Under the pieces are notes generated by a model that was given only the letters and a program-made list of their open reading frames with translations, ran no database searches and had not been told where the DNA came from. Shown here piece by piece: positions 32,783-41,568 of a stretch of DNA of 62,499 nt (its first letter is position 1; every line of letters begins with the position of its first letter). Position numbers and translations under genes: made by a program. The stretch is from an uncultured bacterium (lineage in GTDB: Bacteria; Elusimicrobiota; Elusimicrobia; Elusimicrobiales; Elusimicrobiaceae), in NCBI GenBank assembly GCA_949291365.1, contig CASEVJ010000001.1, positions 1 to 62,499 on the forward strand, written 5' to 3'.

Positions 32783-34144
32783 ATGACGGCAGCTATTTTA
32801 TTTATCGGGGTAGTGTTGTTTTTGGGGCAGGTGTTTTCTTCGCTGTTTGAAAAAACACGTCTGCCAGATGTATTGCCGCTGATGTTATTGGGTATGATTA
32901 TGGGCCCGATTAGCGGTTTGATAAAGCCGGAGATGTTTGGCCAAGCCGGACAGATATTTACCACGCTGGCATTAATTGTTGTGCTCTTTCAAAGCGGCAT
33001 AGAGTTTAAAGTGCTTTCCCTGCGCGGGGCCATGGGCTCTGGCTTTTTGCTTACGACCATGGCGTTTGGGCTGATAACGCTGGTCATTGCCTGGCTGACC
33101 CGGCTGATATTGGGCATACCGCAGATTTATGCGCTGATTATCGGCTCCATTGTGGCGGACAATTCTACGGCAGTGATTACCCCCCTGTTGGACAAGCTGA
33201 AAATTGCCAAGAAAACGAAAACGATTTTGTTTTTGGAAGCCAATGTAACGGGGGTATACTCCATTGTGTTGGCCCTAGCGTTGCTGGGGGTGGCTGTGCA
33301 GGGCGGGCGTTTATCTGCGCAGGAAGTAGGGCTGGAAATTTTGCGTTCTTTTGGGCTGGGGCTGGCGTTTAGTATTATAGCCGGTCTGTTCTGGATGCGT
33401 ATTTTAAACCGGGTGCGCGGGCTGGAAAATGCCGTATCGCTGACGTTTGCTTTTGTGCTGTTGGTGTACAGCGTCAGTGAATATATCGGCGGGGACGGAG
33501 CCATTGCCACCTTGGCCTTTGGCGTGGTGGCGGGCAATCTCCGGCTGATAAAACGTTTGTGGCTGAAACATCTGGATTTTACAACCCTTTCTTTTAATAA
33601 AGGGGAAAAGGGCTTTTTTGAAGAAGTGGAATTTATCTTTAAGACGCTGTTTTTTGTGTATATGGGTATTTCCATGCATATTGGGGAAATACATCTGGTG
33701 CTGCTGGGGTTGTTCTTTGCGCTGGCCAAGCTGTTGGTGCGCGCTCCCTGCGTAAACTGGTGCACCGGGAAAAGCATGTTCCGCAGTGACTGTTCCGTCA
33801 TGCTGGCTATGTGCCCCAACGGGCTGGTCAGCGCCGTGCTGGCTGCCATGATTGCTCAGCAGCTGGACGGAAACGGCAAAGTCATTCCGGATATTATCTA
33901 TTCCGTTATTTTCTTCAGCGTAATTTTGTCTAGCTTAATGTCTTTCCGCATAGAAAAAGGCGGTTTGCGATGGATAGGGCGTAATTTCTTTTCCCGGCAT
34001 GTGGAGAGTGAACCGGCCCTTGCCGCCCTGCCCGGCGGGCAAGAGCCCCCGGCCGCAGACGCCGCCTTGACCCAGCCGCAAGACAATGCCGTACCGCAGC
34101 AATCGCAAGACAATGCCGCCCCGGCAGATAGTTCCAGTCATTAA
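32783..34144 (+). CDS. Cation:proton antiporter (CPA2/NhaP-like)
   Basis: A 453-residue membrane protein with about 12 helices and no Trk-N domain. Conserved elements include RLPDVLPLMLLGMIMGP at helix 2, VVLFQSGIEFKV, and IVADNSTAVITPLL, which resembles the ion-site 'ND/DD' region of the family in altered form. The C-terminal tail (about 415-453) is hydrophilic with a short repeat, PQDNA(V/A)P. The start at 32783 is chosen because it begins the first membrane helix and sits seven bases after TATAAT. The stop codon overlaps that of the convergent pgeF gene. Confidence 0.85.
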   Translation: MTAAILFIGVVLFLGQVFSSLFEKTRLPDVLPLMLLGMIMGPISGLIKPEMFGQAGQIFTTLALIVVLFQSGIEFKVLSLRGAMGSGFLLTTMAFGLITLVIAWLTRLILGIPQIYALIIGSIVADNSTAVITPLLDKLKIAKKTKTILFLEANVTGVYSIVLALALLGVAVQGGRLSAQEVGLEILRSFGLGLAFSIIAGLFWMRILNRVRGLENAVSLTFAFVLLVYSVSEYIGGDGAIATLAFGVVAGNLRLIKRLWLKHLDFTTLSFNKGEKGFFEEVEFIFKTLFFVYMGISMHIGEIHLVLLGLFFALAKLLVRAPCVNWCTGKSMFRSDCSVMLAMCPNGLVSAVLAAMIAQQLDGNGKVIPDIIYSVIFFSVILSSLMSFRIEKGGLRWIGRNFFSRHVESEPALAALPGGQEPPAADAALTQPQDNAVPQQSQDNAAPADSSSH

Positions 34145-34833
34145 GGCCGGTAAACAAATGTGAGAAGAGCGTCTTTGGTGTGGTCGCGCCGGTAGGAGAA
34201 AAAGCGGGCTTTGTCCCCGCAGGTGCAGTAGTAGGGGAATTTGAGGTCTTGTTCTTTCAGCCCGGCGGCGGTAAGCTGTCGGGCAATTTCTTGGTTTAAA
34301 TCTACATATAATTTGCCGTTTTTATGCAGCACGCTGTCTGGAAATTGCGCCGCCACATCTGCCTGCACTTCAAAACAGCAGCTCTGTATATGCGGCCCCG
34401 CCCAGGCCTGCAGCCGGCCTTTGCCGCCGCATTGGCGTACGGCCAGCGCGGTTTTTTGCGGCAGCTGGGCGGCCACGCCGCGCCAGCCACAATGGGCCAG
34501 CCCCACCACACGGGCCGTTTCGTCCCAAATAATCAGCGGCACACAGTCCGCCGTCAATATGGCGGCGCCAAAACCGCCGGGCCCGCTTAAGACCCAGCCG
34601 TCGGCTTCCTGCAGGGGCGCGGTTTGAATACGCTGTTGTTGGCGGGGGCCGGAAACACAAATCAGCCGGTCGGAATGGATTTGTTTAAAGCGCAGGATGC
34701 GGCTTTCGGGTATGGATAAAGAGTCAAAAAGCGCCTGCGTCTGCGCGCTTTGGCGCATATTGCCGGCGGAGCGGTCGGTGGTGCCGTGTATGACGCCTAG
34801 GGAGAGAAGGCGCGGGTCAGAATAAATTTTCAT
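34141..34833 (-). CDS. pgeF: Peptidoglycan editing factor PgeF (YfiH/laccase-domain family)
   Basis: A 230-residue protein with the family motifs QIHSDRL, GFGAAILTADCVPLIIWD, GLAHCGWRGVAAQLP and GPHIQSCCFEV. The Cys/His set in TADC and HCGWRG forms the metal site. Family members remove wrongly incorporated Ser from UDP-MurNAc peptide and also show purine nucleoside phosphorylase activity. Its ATG overlaps the murI stop by one base (TGATG), making a murI-pgeF operon for peptidoglycan precursors. Confidence 0.9.
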   Translation of the reverse strand: MKIYSDPRLLSLGVIHGTTDRSAGNMRQSAQTQALFDSLSIPESRILRFKQIHSDRLICVSGPRQQQRIQTAPLQEADGWVLSGPGGFGAAILTADCVPLIIWDETARVVGLAHCGWRGVAAQLPQKTALAVRQCGGKGRLQAWAGPHIQSCCFEVQADVAAQFPDSVLHKNGKLYVDLNQEIARQLTAAGLKEQDLKFPYYCTCGDKARFFSYRRDHTKDALLTFVYRP

Positions 34834-35630
34834 CAGTTTAATTTTTTCAGATACACGCGGCGCAGCTCCCGGCCCAAAATATTTTTGGCCAAGCGTTTGA
34901 ACCGGGCGGGGGCGTCGCTGGCGTAGATTTTCATACTGCCGCGGCCGGAGGGATTGAGCTGGTCTGTTTGGGCCAGGCGGGTTTTGACTTCTTCAGCCAG
35001 CACTTGTGCCGAGTCTACCAGCTTTACTTCTTTCCCTAAACAGGCGGCAATTTTCTTTTTGATAACCGGGTAATGCGTGCAGCCCAAGATGACAGTGTCG
35101 GCCTTGCTTTGCTGGACGCCGTGCAAATAATCGGCCACAATCTGCTCCCCGGCTTTTTTATGTATCCAGCCCTCTTCAATGAGCGGCACAAAGACCGGGC
35201 AGGCGCGCTGATAGGTGTGAATGCGTTTGTCCAGCCGTTTAAGCGCGCGCGGATAGGCCTTGCTCTGCACGGTGGCTTCCGTGGCAATAACGGCCACTTT
35301 GCCGTTGCGCGTGCATTGGGCCGCTTTCATGGCGCCGGGCAAAATAACGCCGATGACCGGAACGGAAATTTTTTTCTGCAATTCCGCCAGCGCCAGCGCC
35401 GAGGCCGTATTGCAGGCCACCACAATCAGTTTTACTTTTTGCTTTTCTAAAAAACGGGCAATATCCAGCGCAAAGCGCGTTACGGCGGCTTTGGATTTAG
35501 AGCCGTAAGGCACATTGACGGTATCGCCAAAATAAATCAGTTTTTCTTTGGGCAATGCCTGGGAGAGCGTTTTTAAAATAGTCAACCCGCCCAGCCCGGA
35601 ATCAAAAACCCCAACGGGACGCGTATCCAT
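34833..35630 (-). CDS. murI: Glutamate racemase
   Basis: A 265-residue racemase: VFDSGLGGLTILK at the N-terminus, YFGDTVNVPYGSKS, the first catalytic Cys in VVACNTASA and the second in ILGCTHYP. It supplies D-glutamate for peptidoglycan. The start at 35630 is fixed by the family N-terminus and by TATAAT ending seven bases upstream; the longer frame to 35729 has no support. First gene of murI-pgeF. Confidence 0.95.
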   Translation of the reverse strand: MDTRPVGVFDSGLGGLTILKTLSQALPKEKLIYFGDTVNVPYGSKSKAAVTRFALDIARFLEKQKVKLIVVACNTASALALAELQKKISVPVIGVILPGAMKAAQCTRNGKVAVIATEATVQSKAYPRALKRLDKRIHTYQRACPVFVPLIEEGWIHKKAGEQIVADYLHGVQQSKADTVILGCTHYPVIKKKIAACLGKEVKLVDSAQVLAEEVKTRLAQTDQLNPSGRGSMKIYASDAPARFKRLAKNILGRELRRVYLKKLN

Positions 35631-35636
35631 ATTTCT

Positions 35637-35642
35637 ATTATA
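35637..35642 (-). promoter_or_regulatory. -10 TATAAT, leaderless-type, for murI-pgeF
   Basis: Minus-strand TATAAT, AGAAAT, then ATG 35630. The region from here to 35970 shows no gene, RNA or repeat that I can recognise. Confidence 0.55.
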
Positions 35643-35970
35643 GTAATTCGGGGAGCGTTTGTCGCTGACGGGGTATGGGCGGTAAAGGCAGCAGGGCTGG
35701 GCTAGGGTATGTGGTCGCTGAAAAAGCAAAAGCCCACACTCCTTTTCCCATGGAAACGGCTCCGGCGCAAACGCGGCATTTATAACACAGTGCTCATAGG
35801 ATACGCAGTAGCAAAGGGCTCGCCAGTAAGCGTCTTAACACAGCCGATGTGTGGTATGTGATTTTTTGGGCGGGGCCCATATCCCATGCGTTTGGATAAA
35901 ATAAAAAACGCGTAAAAACGGCACCCCGGTGTCTGTGTTGCAGCCGGGCTAACAAATTCGGTGTAGTTTG

Positions 35971-35979
35971 TGCTAGAAT
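35971..35979 (+). promoter_or_regulatory. Extended -10 TGCTAGAAT, leaderless-type
   Basis: TGC-TAGAAT, ATGAAT, then ATG 35986 of the kinase gene. Confidence 0.55.
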
Positions 35980-35985
35980 ATGAAT

Positions 35986-37470
35986 ATGTTTAGAAAAACA
36001 TTGCTTTGCTGGGCCTTGTTACTGGCTGGGGCGGTTGCTTTTGCTGCGCCGGCTGGCGCACCGTTGATTGTGGGGGGAAATTTTTCTAACCGCACCAACA
36101 CCCAGCAAGCCGTTATCTTTGACCAAAAAACCCGCGACGCCGAAATCGCGGCGCTAAATGAGCGGCTGAAAAATAAAGATTTTGCCGGCACCATTGAGCG
36201 TATTAATGAACTGGCTTCCAAGAATTTTTTAGACCAGCGTTTTTATCTGCTGCTGGCTATTGCTTATGACGGACTGCATCAATACAATGATGTTATTTAT
36301 TCCGCCGGGGAGGCAATTGCCGTTGCCCCGCAGGATCCGCGGGCGTATATCTTGCGTGCGCAGGCCTATTTGCAGACGGGAGATTATGACCGCTGCCGTA
36401 TTGACGTAGACAAAGCCCTGCGCTTAAATCCCAAATCCCAGCTGGCTTTAAAGGTCAAACAGGAGCTGGACAGCAAAACCCGGGCCACTCCGGTTGCCGC
36501 CGCCCCGGCCGCCGCTAAAAATCATGCGCCGGCACCGCAGTGGCTGATTATGTATTTCCTGGCTATTGTGGCCGCCATAGCGGTATTTATTTATTTACGC
36601 TATGAAGATGTGTTCCGCCGTGGCCCTCGTACCGCTTTTAGCCGCAAAGAAGTAGAGGTAAAGGAGCAATACGATTTCCTGCGCCAAATCGGGGAAGGCG
36701 GCATGGGAAAAGTGTATGAAGCGTACGATAAGGTGCTTAAACGCAAAGTAGCCATTAAACGCGTGCGGCCGGAACTGGTGCGCAGCGCGTATGTGCGTGA
36801 ACAGTTTTTGGCCGAAGCGCGCATGGTGGCGTTGCTGCGCCACCCGTGCATTGTGGAAATATACACGGTAATTGAGTCGGAAAGCAGCTTATATCTGGTG
36901 TTTGAATATGTGGACGGGCAAACGTTGGAAACCCGCTTGGATATAGACGGGCGTATTCCGTTTTCGGAAGCCAAAAAGATTTTTGATTTCGTGTGCCGCG
37001 GCTTGCATTATGCTCATTCGCAGGATATTATTCACTGCGATTTAAAACCCGGAAATATTATGATTAAAGAGGACGGCACCGCCAAAGTGATGGATTTTGG
37101 CGTGGCCAAAAAATCTATGGACGGAGATACCGGTGCCCGTACGGTGGCTGGCACACCGGCCTATATGGCGCCGGAACAGCAGAAAGGGTTTATGCGCAAA
37201 CAGTCGGACGTCTACTCTCTGGCGCTGTGCTTGTATGAGGCACTGGTGGGCCAGGTGCCCTGGAGCGTGAAAGGATTTGATATCGCCACCAAACGGGTGT
37301 ATCCGCCTTCCCGGTTAGCTCCGGGTATACCTAAAGAGGTGGATAGATTACTGGAAGACGCTTTGCGCGAAGACCCGCGGGAGCGCATACAAAGCATTGA
37401 TGAATTCTGGTCACGCTTAAACGCTATTCAGCCGCTTCCGGAAGAAAATTTGGAAAAGACCCATTATTAA
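35986..37470 (+). CDS. Membrane Ser/Thr protein kinase with extracytoplasmic TPR domain
   Basis: A 494-residue protein. A signal-type helix (1-20) precedes a TPR region (about 50-160, FYLLLAIAYDGLHQYNDVIYSAGEAIAV and RAYILRAQAYLQTGDYDRC), an Ala/Pro linker, one membrane helix (about 186-204) and a C-terminal Hanks-type kinase (228-490). The kinase has GEGGMGKV, Lys258 in VAIK, HCDLKPGN, DFG and APE. HCD replaces HRD, so it is a non-RD kinase. The topology puts the TPRs outside and the kinase inside, the reverse order of PknB-type kinases. ATG 35986 rather than 35980 is favoured by the -10 spacing. Monocistronic. Confidence 0.88.
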   Translation: MFRKTLLCWALLLAGAVAFAAPAGAPLIVGGNFSNRTNTQQAVIFDQKTRDAEIAALNERLKNKDFAGTIERINELASKNFLDQRFYLLLAIAYDGLHQYNDVIYSAGEAIAVAPQDPRAYILRAQAYLQTGDYDRCRIDVDKALRLNPKSQLALKVKQELDSKTRATPVAAAPAAAKNHAPAPQWLIMYFLAIVAAIAVFIYLRYEDVFRRGPRTAFSRKEVEVKEQYDFLRQIGEGGMGKVYEAYDKVLKRKVAIKRVRPELVRSAYVREQFLAEARMVALLRHPCIVEIYTVIESESSLYLVFEYVDGQTLETRLDIDGRIPFSEAKKIFDFVCRGLHYAHSQDIIHCDLKPGNIMIKEDGTAKVMDFGVAKKSMDGDTGARTVAGTPAYMAPEQQKGFMRKQSDVYSLALCLYEALVGQVPWSVKGFDIATKRVYPPSRLAPGIPKEVDRLLEDALREDPRERIQSIDEFWSRLNAIQPLPEENLEKTHY

Positions 37471-37471
37471 A

Positions 37472-37496
37472 AACCGGCCCGAAAAACGGGCCGGTT
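37472..37496 (+). terminator. Rho-independent terminator
   Basis: Ten-base-pair stem AACCGGCCCG/CGGGCCGGTT with a T run, right after the kinase gene. Nothing is recognised from here to 37700. Confidence 0.9.
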
Positions 37497-37700
37497 TTTT
37501 GTATGCTGGGCCCTCGGTTTCTCCTAGATATATTTAATATCTCTCATAAGAATTCCTGGGCAAACGCGGGGGAGTTCCCGGGCTGCTGTGTGGTGCTGGG
37601 CAAGGGCAGAGTGGAATGTCGGGCTGTGGACGGAAGCAGTGCCCTTGCAGGAGTGTGGTCTCGGCGTAGAGGCACAGGTAAAGCATAAATTGAGAAATGA

Positions 37701-37726
37701 AAAACCCCTGTGTAAACAGGGGTTTT
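37701..37726 (-). terminator. Terminator of corA (bidirectional potential)
   Basis: Stem AAAACCCCTGT/ACAGGGGTTTT, 13 bases past the corA stop, with T tracts on both strands. Confidence 0.8.
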
Positions 37727-37738
37727 TTTAATAAGAAA

Positions 37739-38653
37739 TTACCAGTTTTTGTGCCGCCAATACAGCATAACCAGCCACACGGATATCAGCCCCAGCCCCA
37801 ACAACACCCAAAAAGCGTCCGGGTGGTGCTCCATGGGCAAAGCTACGTTCATACCGTACATGCTGGCAATCAGGGTGGGCACCATAAGCGAGATAGTGAT
37901 AATATTAAGTTTCTTAATCAGCAGGTTTAAGTTATTGCTGACGATGCTGGCCCGCGCACCCAACATCTGCGCCAAGATGTTGGAGTAGATGTCCGCCTGG
38001 GTTTTGCACTGTAAGTTTTCTACGATAATGTCGTCCAGCATTTCATCGTCATTATCGTCAAAGCCGATACGAGCCGACAGGTTTCGCATTTTTTCAAATA
38101 CAAAGCCGTTGGCGGCAATGGCTTCTGCATAATAGACCAAGCTTTTTTCTAAACTAAACAGATTGAGCAGATAGGTGTTATCCATGGATTCATTCATTTT
38201 GTCCTCAATTTCTTCGGATATCAAATGAATGATGCGCAAATGCTCTATATAATGAGAAATGGCATTGTATACCAGCTTTAAAAATACGTTTTTAATGGAA
38301 GATACTGTCTGAAAGCGTTTGCCTACAAACAATGGGATATCTTCCGCCAAGACGATGATCAATTTATCTTCAAACAGAAAAGTCCCTACGGAAGCTACCT
38401 TAAATTCCAGCTGGTCTTTGCCGGAGTAGTTTTTAGGCCGTTTGTAAATCATGACGATATGTTCCGGCTCAAATTCCAAGCGGGGCAATTCGTCGGGGTC
38501 TAGCGCGGAAGCCAGGGTGTGCTCATCTATCTGGAAAGCACTCACCAGCAAGCGTTGTTCCTCTACGGTTGGATTGGTGAATACATAAATCTGGGCTTTC
38601 TCTTCGTCCGTTTGGCAAAGCTTACGTTCCTGGATATTGTATTTGGTTAGCAT
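37739..38653 (-). CDS. corA: CorA-type Mg2+/divalent cation channel
   Basis: A 304-residue protein with a large N-terminal cytoplasmic domain, a long helix leading into the first membrane segment, the signature YGMNV between the two membrane helices, and a C-terminus ending in basic YWRHKNW. CorA forms pentamers that conduct Mg2+, Co2+ or Ni2+. The first membrane helix (ITISLMVPTLIASMYGMN) matches the family. The start at 38653 is taken because upstream codons have no family similarity; the ribosome-binding site (GCGGGTG) is weak. Confidence 0.92.
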   Translation of the reverse strand: MLTKYNIQERKLCQTDEEKAQIYVFTNPTVEEQRLLVSAFQIDEHTLASALDPDELPRLEFEPEHIVMIYKRPKNYSGKDQLEFKVASVGTFLFEDKLIIVLAEDIPLFVGKRFQTVSSIKNVFLKLVYNAISHYIEHLRIIHLISEEIEDKMNESMDNTYLLNLFSLEKSLVYYAEAIAANGFVFEKMRNLSARIGFDDNDDEMLDDIIVENLQCKTQADIYSNILAQMLGARASIVSNNLNLLIKKLNIITISLMVPTLIASMYGMNVALPMEHHPDAFWVLLGLGLISVWLVMLYWRHKNW

Positions 38654-38878
38654 GAAACACCCGCTTGTTAAAGTTCTTTTTATATGATAACACCTCGGGG
38701 GCGGCTTGTAAAGTTTTTTATGCGTTTTAGTTGGACGGGAAATGACAGAGTATGTCATGCTGGTTTTAAACGTCTGCGCCGTTTTGTCTGGTGTGGCTTG
38801 AGGTGGGGCGTGGCGGCCCTGCCGCGGAAGAAGACAGTTGGAAATATGCTGGGCGGTGCACGCGAGGGGAGCGGTATT

Positions 38879-38887
38879 TGCTATAGT
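38879..38887 (+). promoter_or_regulatory. Extended -10 TGCTATAGT
   Basis: TGC-TATAGT about 30 bases before ATG 38918, giving a leader with GGACGGA. Confidence 0.45.
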
Positions 38888-38917
38888 ATATATATCTTAC
38901 ATGCAGGACGGAACGCC

Positions 38918-39670
38918 ATGACCCTTCTCTTTTCTAAAAAACGTAAACGCACGCTTAAAGAACTCTCCGGCGCCAAGGCCTATTTAAAACATTTGCATTG
39001 CACGCTGGATTTGCCTTCCAAGGCCGTTGTTTGCCCCTTATCTTCCCTGACAAAATATGTATTGAGTCAAGGCCATTTTGAGAAATATAATTGCGAGGCC
39101 GATATTTATGTGGAACGCCAGAAAGGGTTTTGTTATGTAACCGGCTTTGGCGTAGGGGCCCCTGCAATGGCAATGGCGCTGGAAGTGCTGATTGCGCTGG
39201 GCGTGAAAGAAATGGTGCTGGTGGGGTTGGCGGGGTCCTTGCAGCCGGAAGTGCTGGCCTCGGATATTGTATTGTGCGACGGGGCGGCTGCGGATGAGGG
39301 CACTTCCGCCCATTATGTGCCGGAAGAGTTTTTGCGTCCTTCCGCCGCGCTGACTAAAAAAATGGGCGGCATTTTGTCCAAGCAGAAACAGGATTATCAT
39401 CTGGGGCCAACGTGGACGACGGACGCCATGTTCCGAGAAACGGCCGAAGAAGTGGCCCATTACCAAAAGAAAAATATATTAACTGTAGAGATGGAAGCAT
39501 CGGCCTTTTTTGCCATTTGTGCGCAGAAAAAGGTGAAAGGAGCGGCGGCTTTTGTCATCAGTGATGAATTATACCGTCTGAAATGGGAGCCGCATTTTGG
39601 GGAGAAGGCCATTTTTCAGCATTTGTATACCGTGTATCACGCGGCGGTAAAAACATTGACCGGGAAATAA
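38918..39670 (+). CDS. Nucleoside phosphorylase (PNP/UDP-phosphorylase family)
   Basis: A 250-residue protein of the PNP_UDP_1 fold. The phosphate/sugar region reads GFGVGAPAMAMALEVLIALG and VLVGLAGSLQPEV, the ribose site ILTVEMEASAFFAIC and the base-site Asp lies in VISDEL. The set suits a uridine or purine nucleoside phosphorylase, or a related MTA/SAH nucleosidase; the exact substrate cannot be called. ATG 38918 is chosen because the earlier open frame runs through low-complexity spacer. Confidence 0.85.
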   Translation: MTLLFSKKRKRTLKELSGAKAYLKHLHCTLDLPSKAVVCPLSSLTKYVLSQGHFEKYNCEADIYVERQKGFCYVTGFGVGAPAMAMALEVLIALGVKEMVLVGLAGSLQPEVLASDIVLCDGAAADEGTSAHYVPEEFLRPSAALTKKMGGILSKQKQDYHLGPTWTTDAMFRETAEEVAHYQKKNILTVEMEASAFFAICAQKKVKGAAAFVISDELYRLKWEPHFGEKAIFQHLYTVYHAAVKTLTGK

Positions 39671-39725
39671 AAAATTTTTATTATAACCTAACTATATACC
39701 ATAAAAATAAGGAAGGATACGGCTT

Positions 39726-40250
39726 ATGAAACGAACAAATGAATATATCCCGTTGGCTGTTTCCAAACACACCAGCGGTTTTACATTGATAGAATTATTA
39801 GTCATAGTGCTGATTATTGGTATATTGGCGGCTATTGCTTTGCCCCAATATCAGTCGGCGGTGCTTCGTTCCCGGGTGGCCAAAGCGTTGCCTATGCTGT
39901 CCTCTTTAAAAGAAGCGGTCTTGACCTATAATATGGAAACGGGAACCTGGACGACCTCTTTGGAAGATTTGTCAATTGAAATCCCTGATGACGCCGGCTA
40001 CTGGATACATAGCCCTATTAATGCCTGGGACGGAGGGTATGCCCCTTTGGTAGTTTGGAATGGCGCCGCCACCCATGACACTACCAAGAATGTCGGGCTG
40101 GCTACATCCGTGTTGGGAAAGATGGTGTTGTGCTGCGGCAATGCAGGTGCCCCTGCAGATGATGTAAAAACCGACTGCGCCAAGGCCGGTTATACGGAAT
40201 ATGTAGCGTCTCCTAGCGGCGGGTTGAGGGGTTGTTATAAGGAAGAATAA
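39726..40250 (+). CDS. Type IV pilin-like protein with long leader
   Basis: A 174-residue prepilin with an 18-residue leader (MKRTNEYIPLAVSKHTSG) cut before FTLIELL; Glu5 is present. The helix continues as [31 protein letters not shown]. The C-terminal globular part has Cys pairs (LCCGN, TDCAKAG, RGCYKEE) typical of a disulfide loop. AAGGAAGGA precedes the ATG. This one lacks the palindromic promoter seen at 13049 and 21443. Monocistronic, no assembly genes nearby. Confidence 0.88.
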   Translation: MKRTNEYIPLAVSKHTSGFTLIELLVIVLIIGILAAIALPQYQSAVLRSRVAKALPMLSSLKEAVLTYNMETGTWTTSLEDLSIEIPDDAGYWIHSPINAWDGGYAPLVVWNGAATHDTTKNVGLATSVLGKMVLCCGNAGAPADDVKTDCAKAGYTEYVASPSGGLRGCYKEE

Positions 40251-40267
40251 CTTTAAAACCACCATAT

Positions 40268-40292
40268 AAAAGCGCCTGCAAAAGGTGCTTTT
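40268..40292 (+). terminator. Rho-independent terminator
   Basis: Nine-base-pair stem (one G-T pair) AAAGCGCCT/AGGTGCTTT with T run after the pilin gene. Confidence 0.7.
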
Positions 40293-40482
40293 TATTTGCG
40301 AAAATTCCCCTAGGCAAGGAATGTTTGTAACCGCCAATTCAATACCGGGTGTAATTGGGGGCTAAATAGCGGCAACGCCTTTCTTTTTCAAGGTTGTGTA
40401 GCAGTACAAAGGGACGAGGCGGATAGGTGCAAAACAGGTTTTGACTTAATTAGGGGCGTGTATGCCGGGCAGGCGTTTGAAA

Positions 40483-41568
40483 TCAGAGCTTGAGCCATTT
40501 AAATTCAAAAAATACCACCGCTCCAAAAAACAGCACCGGCCCCCAACCCGCCAGGAACGGATTGATGTATCCGTTTTCCCCAATAGAGGTGACCATGCTG
40601 ATCAGCCACCAAAACGTAAACGCAATCACAATAGAAGCGATAATGTTTAAGATTTTGCTTTTCCGGCGTATGCTGATGGCAAACGGCATGCCCAGCAGGC
40701 ACATAATCAGCGTGACAAACGGAGACGCCAGCTTGGCCTGGCGCTCGGTTTCCGCTGCATAGGTGGTCAGTCCGCTGCGTTTGAAGAATTGAATGCGTTT
40801 GGTAAGGCCGCGTATGCTTAATAGTTTGTTATCCGTGCGGTTTACCGACATGTCCTGCGGGGGCAGCTCCAACGGGCTGCGGGCTTGCTCAAAGTGTTCG
40901 TCCTCGGTGTCTAGTTCATCAATAAACGTGCGGCGGGTGCCTTTTTCAAATATCCAGGCCTGGCTGTCTTCGTCCCATACCAGGCGTTTGGCTACAAATT
41001 GGGAGGCGATATTCCACAAATCGTCGTAAATATCCAAAGAAACATCTTCCATAACGCCTTGGCCCAGGTCTACTTTTTTGGCAAAGAGCATTTGGTTGTC
41101 GGCAATGCGCATGGCTACGTCCGATTCGGCATTTAAATTGAAATTTACTTCCGCTTTGATGCGTATGCGGTAGAGTACTTCCGCCTTCATGCTTAAAGAC
41201 GGCACAATAAATTCTTGGATTAACAAGGTAACAAACGCCACAAGTAAGATACAGCCGATAATGGGCTTGAATAATTGTTTGGGAGAAAACCCGCTGGCCA
41301 CACAAGCCGTCCACTCCCCGCTAGATACCATTTCCGATATGACGGATATGCCCCCCAGCAGGCAGGCCACCGGCATAATGGTCGTCAGCCAGGTGGGCAC
41401 CATCATCAGCGAATAGGTAAGCACCGCCCCCATGGTGGCGTAGCCGTTGCTGAGCATTTTCATTTTTTCAAACATATCTCCCAGCACCACCAGCGCGGTG
41501 AACACGCCCATGGAGAAGAAGAACGGCGCCCAGAATTTTTTGGCGATGTAGCGGGAAATGCGGCTCAT
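40483..41568 (-). CDS. lptG: LptG-like LPS export permease
   Basis: A 361-residue YjgP/YjgQ family protein: helices 1-3 at the N-terminus (FWAPFFFSMGVFTALVVLGDMF, LMMVPTWLTTIMPVACLLGG), a central periplasmic jellyroll-type domain (about 130-265) and helices 4-6 at the C-terminus. LptF and LptG form the inner-membrane part of the LptB2FG transporter that extracts LPS. The ATG overlaps the upstream gene's TAA by one base (TAATG). The LptF/LptG assignment of the pair follows gene order and loop sequence and could be swapped. lptB is not in the window. Confidence 0.85.
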   Translation of the reverse strand: MSRISRYIAKKFWAPFFFSMGVFTALVVLGDMFEKMKMLSNGYATMGAVLTYSLMMVPTWLTTIMPVACLLGGISVISEMVSSGEWTACVASGFSPKQLFKPIIGCILLVAFVTLLIQEFIVPSLSMKAEVLYRIRIKAEVNFNLNAESDVAMRIADNQMLFAKKVDLGQGVMEDVSLDIYDDLWNIASQFVAKRLVWDEDSQAWIFEKGTRRTFIDELDTEDEHFEQARSPLELPPQDMSVNRTDNKLLSIRGLTKRIQFFKRSGLTTYAAETERQAKLASPFVTLIMCLLGMPFAISIRRKSKILNIIASIVIAFTFWWLISMVTSIGENGYINPFLAGWGPVLFFGAVVFFEFKWLKL

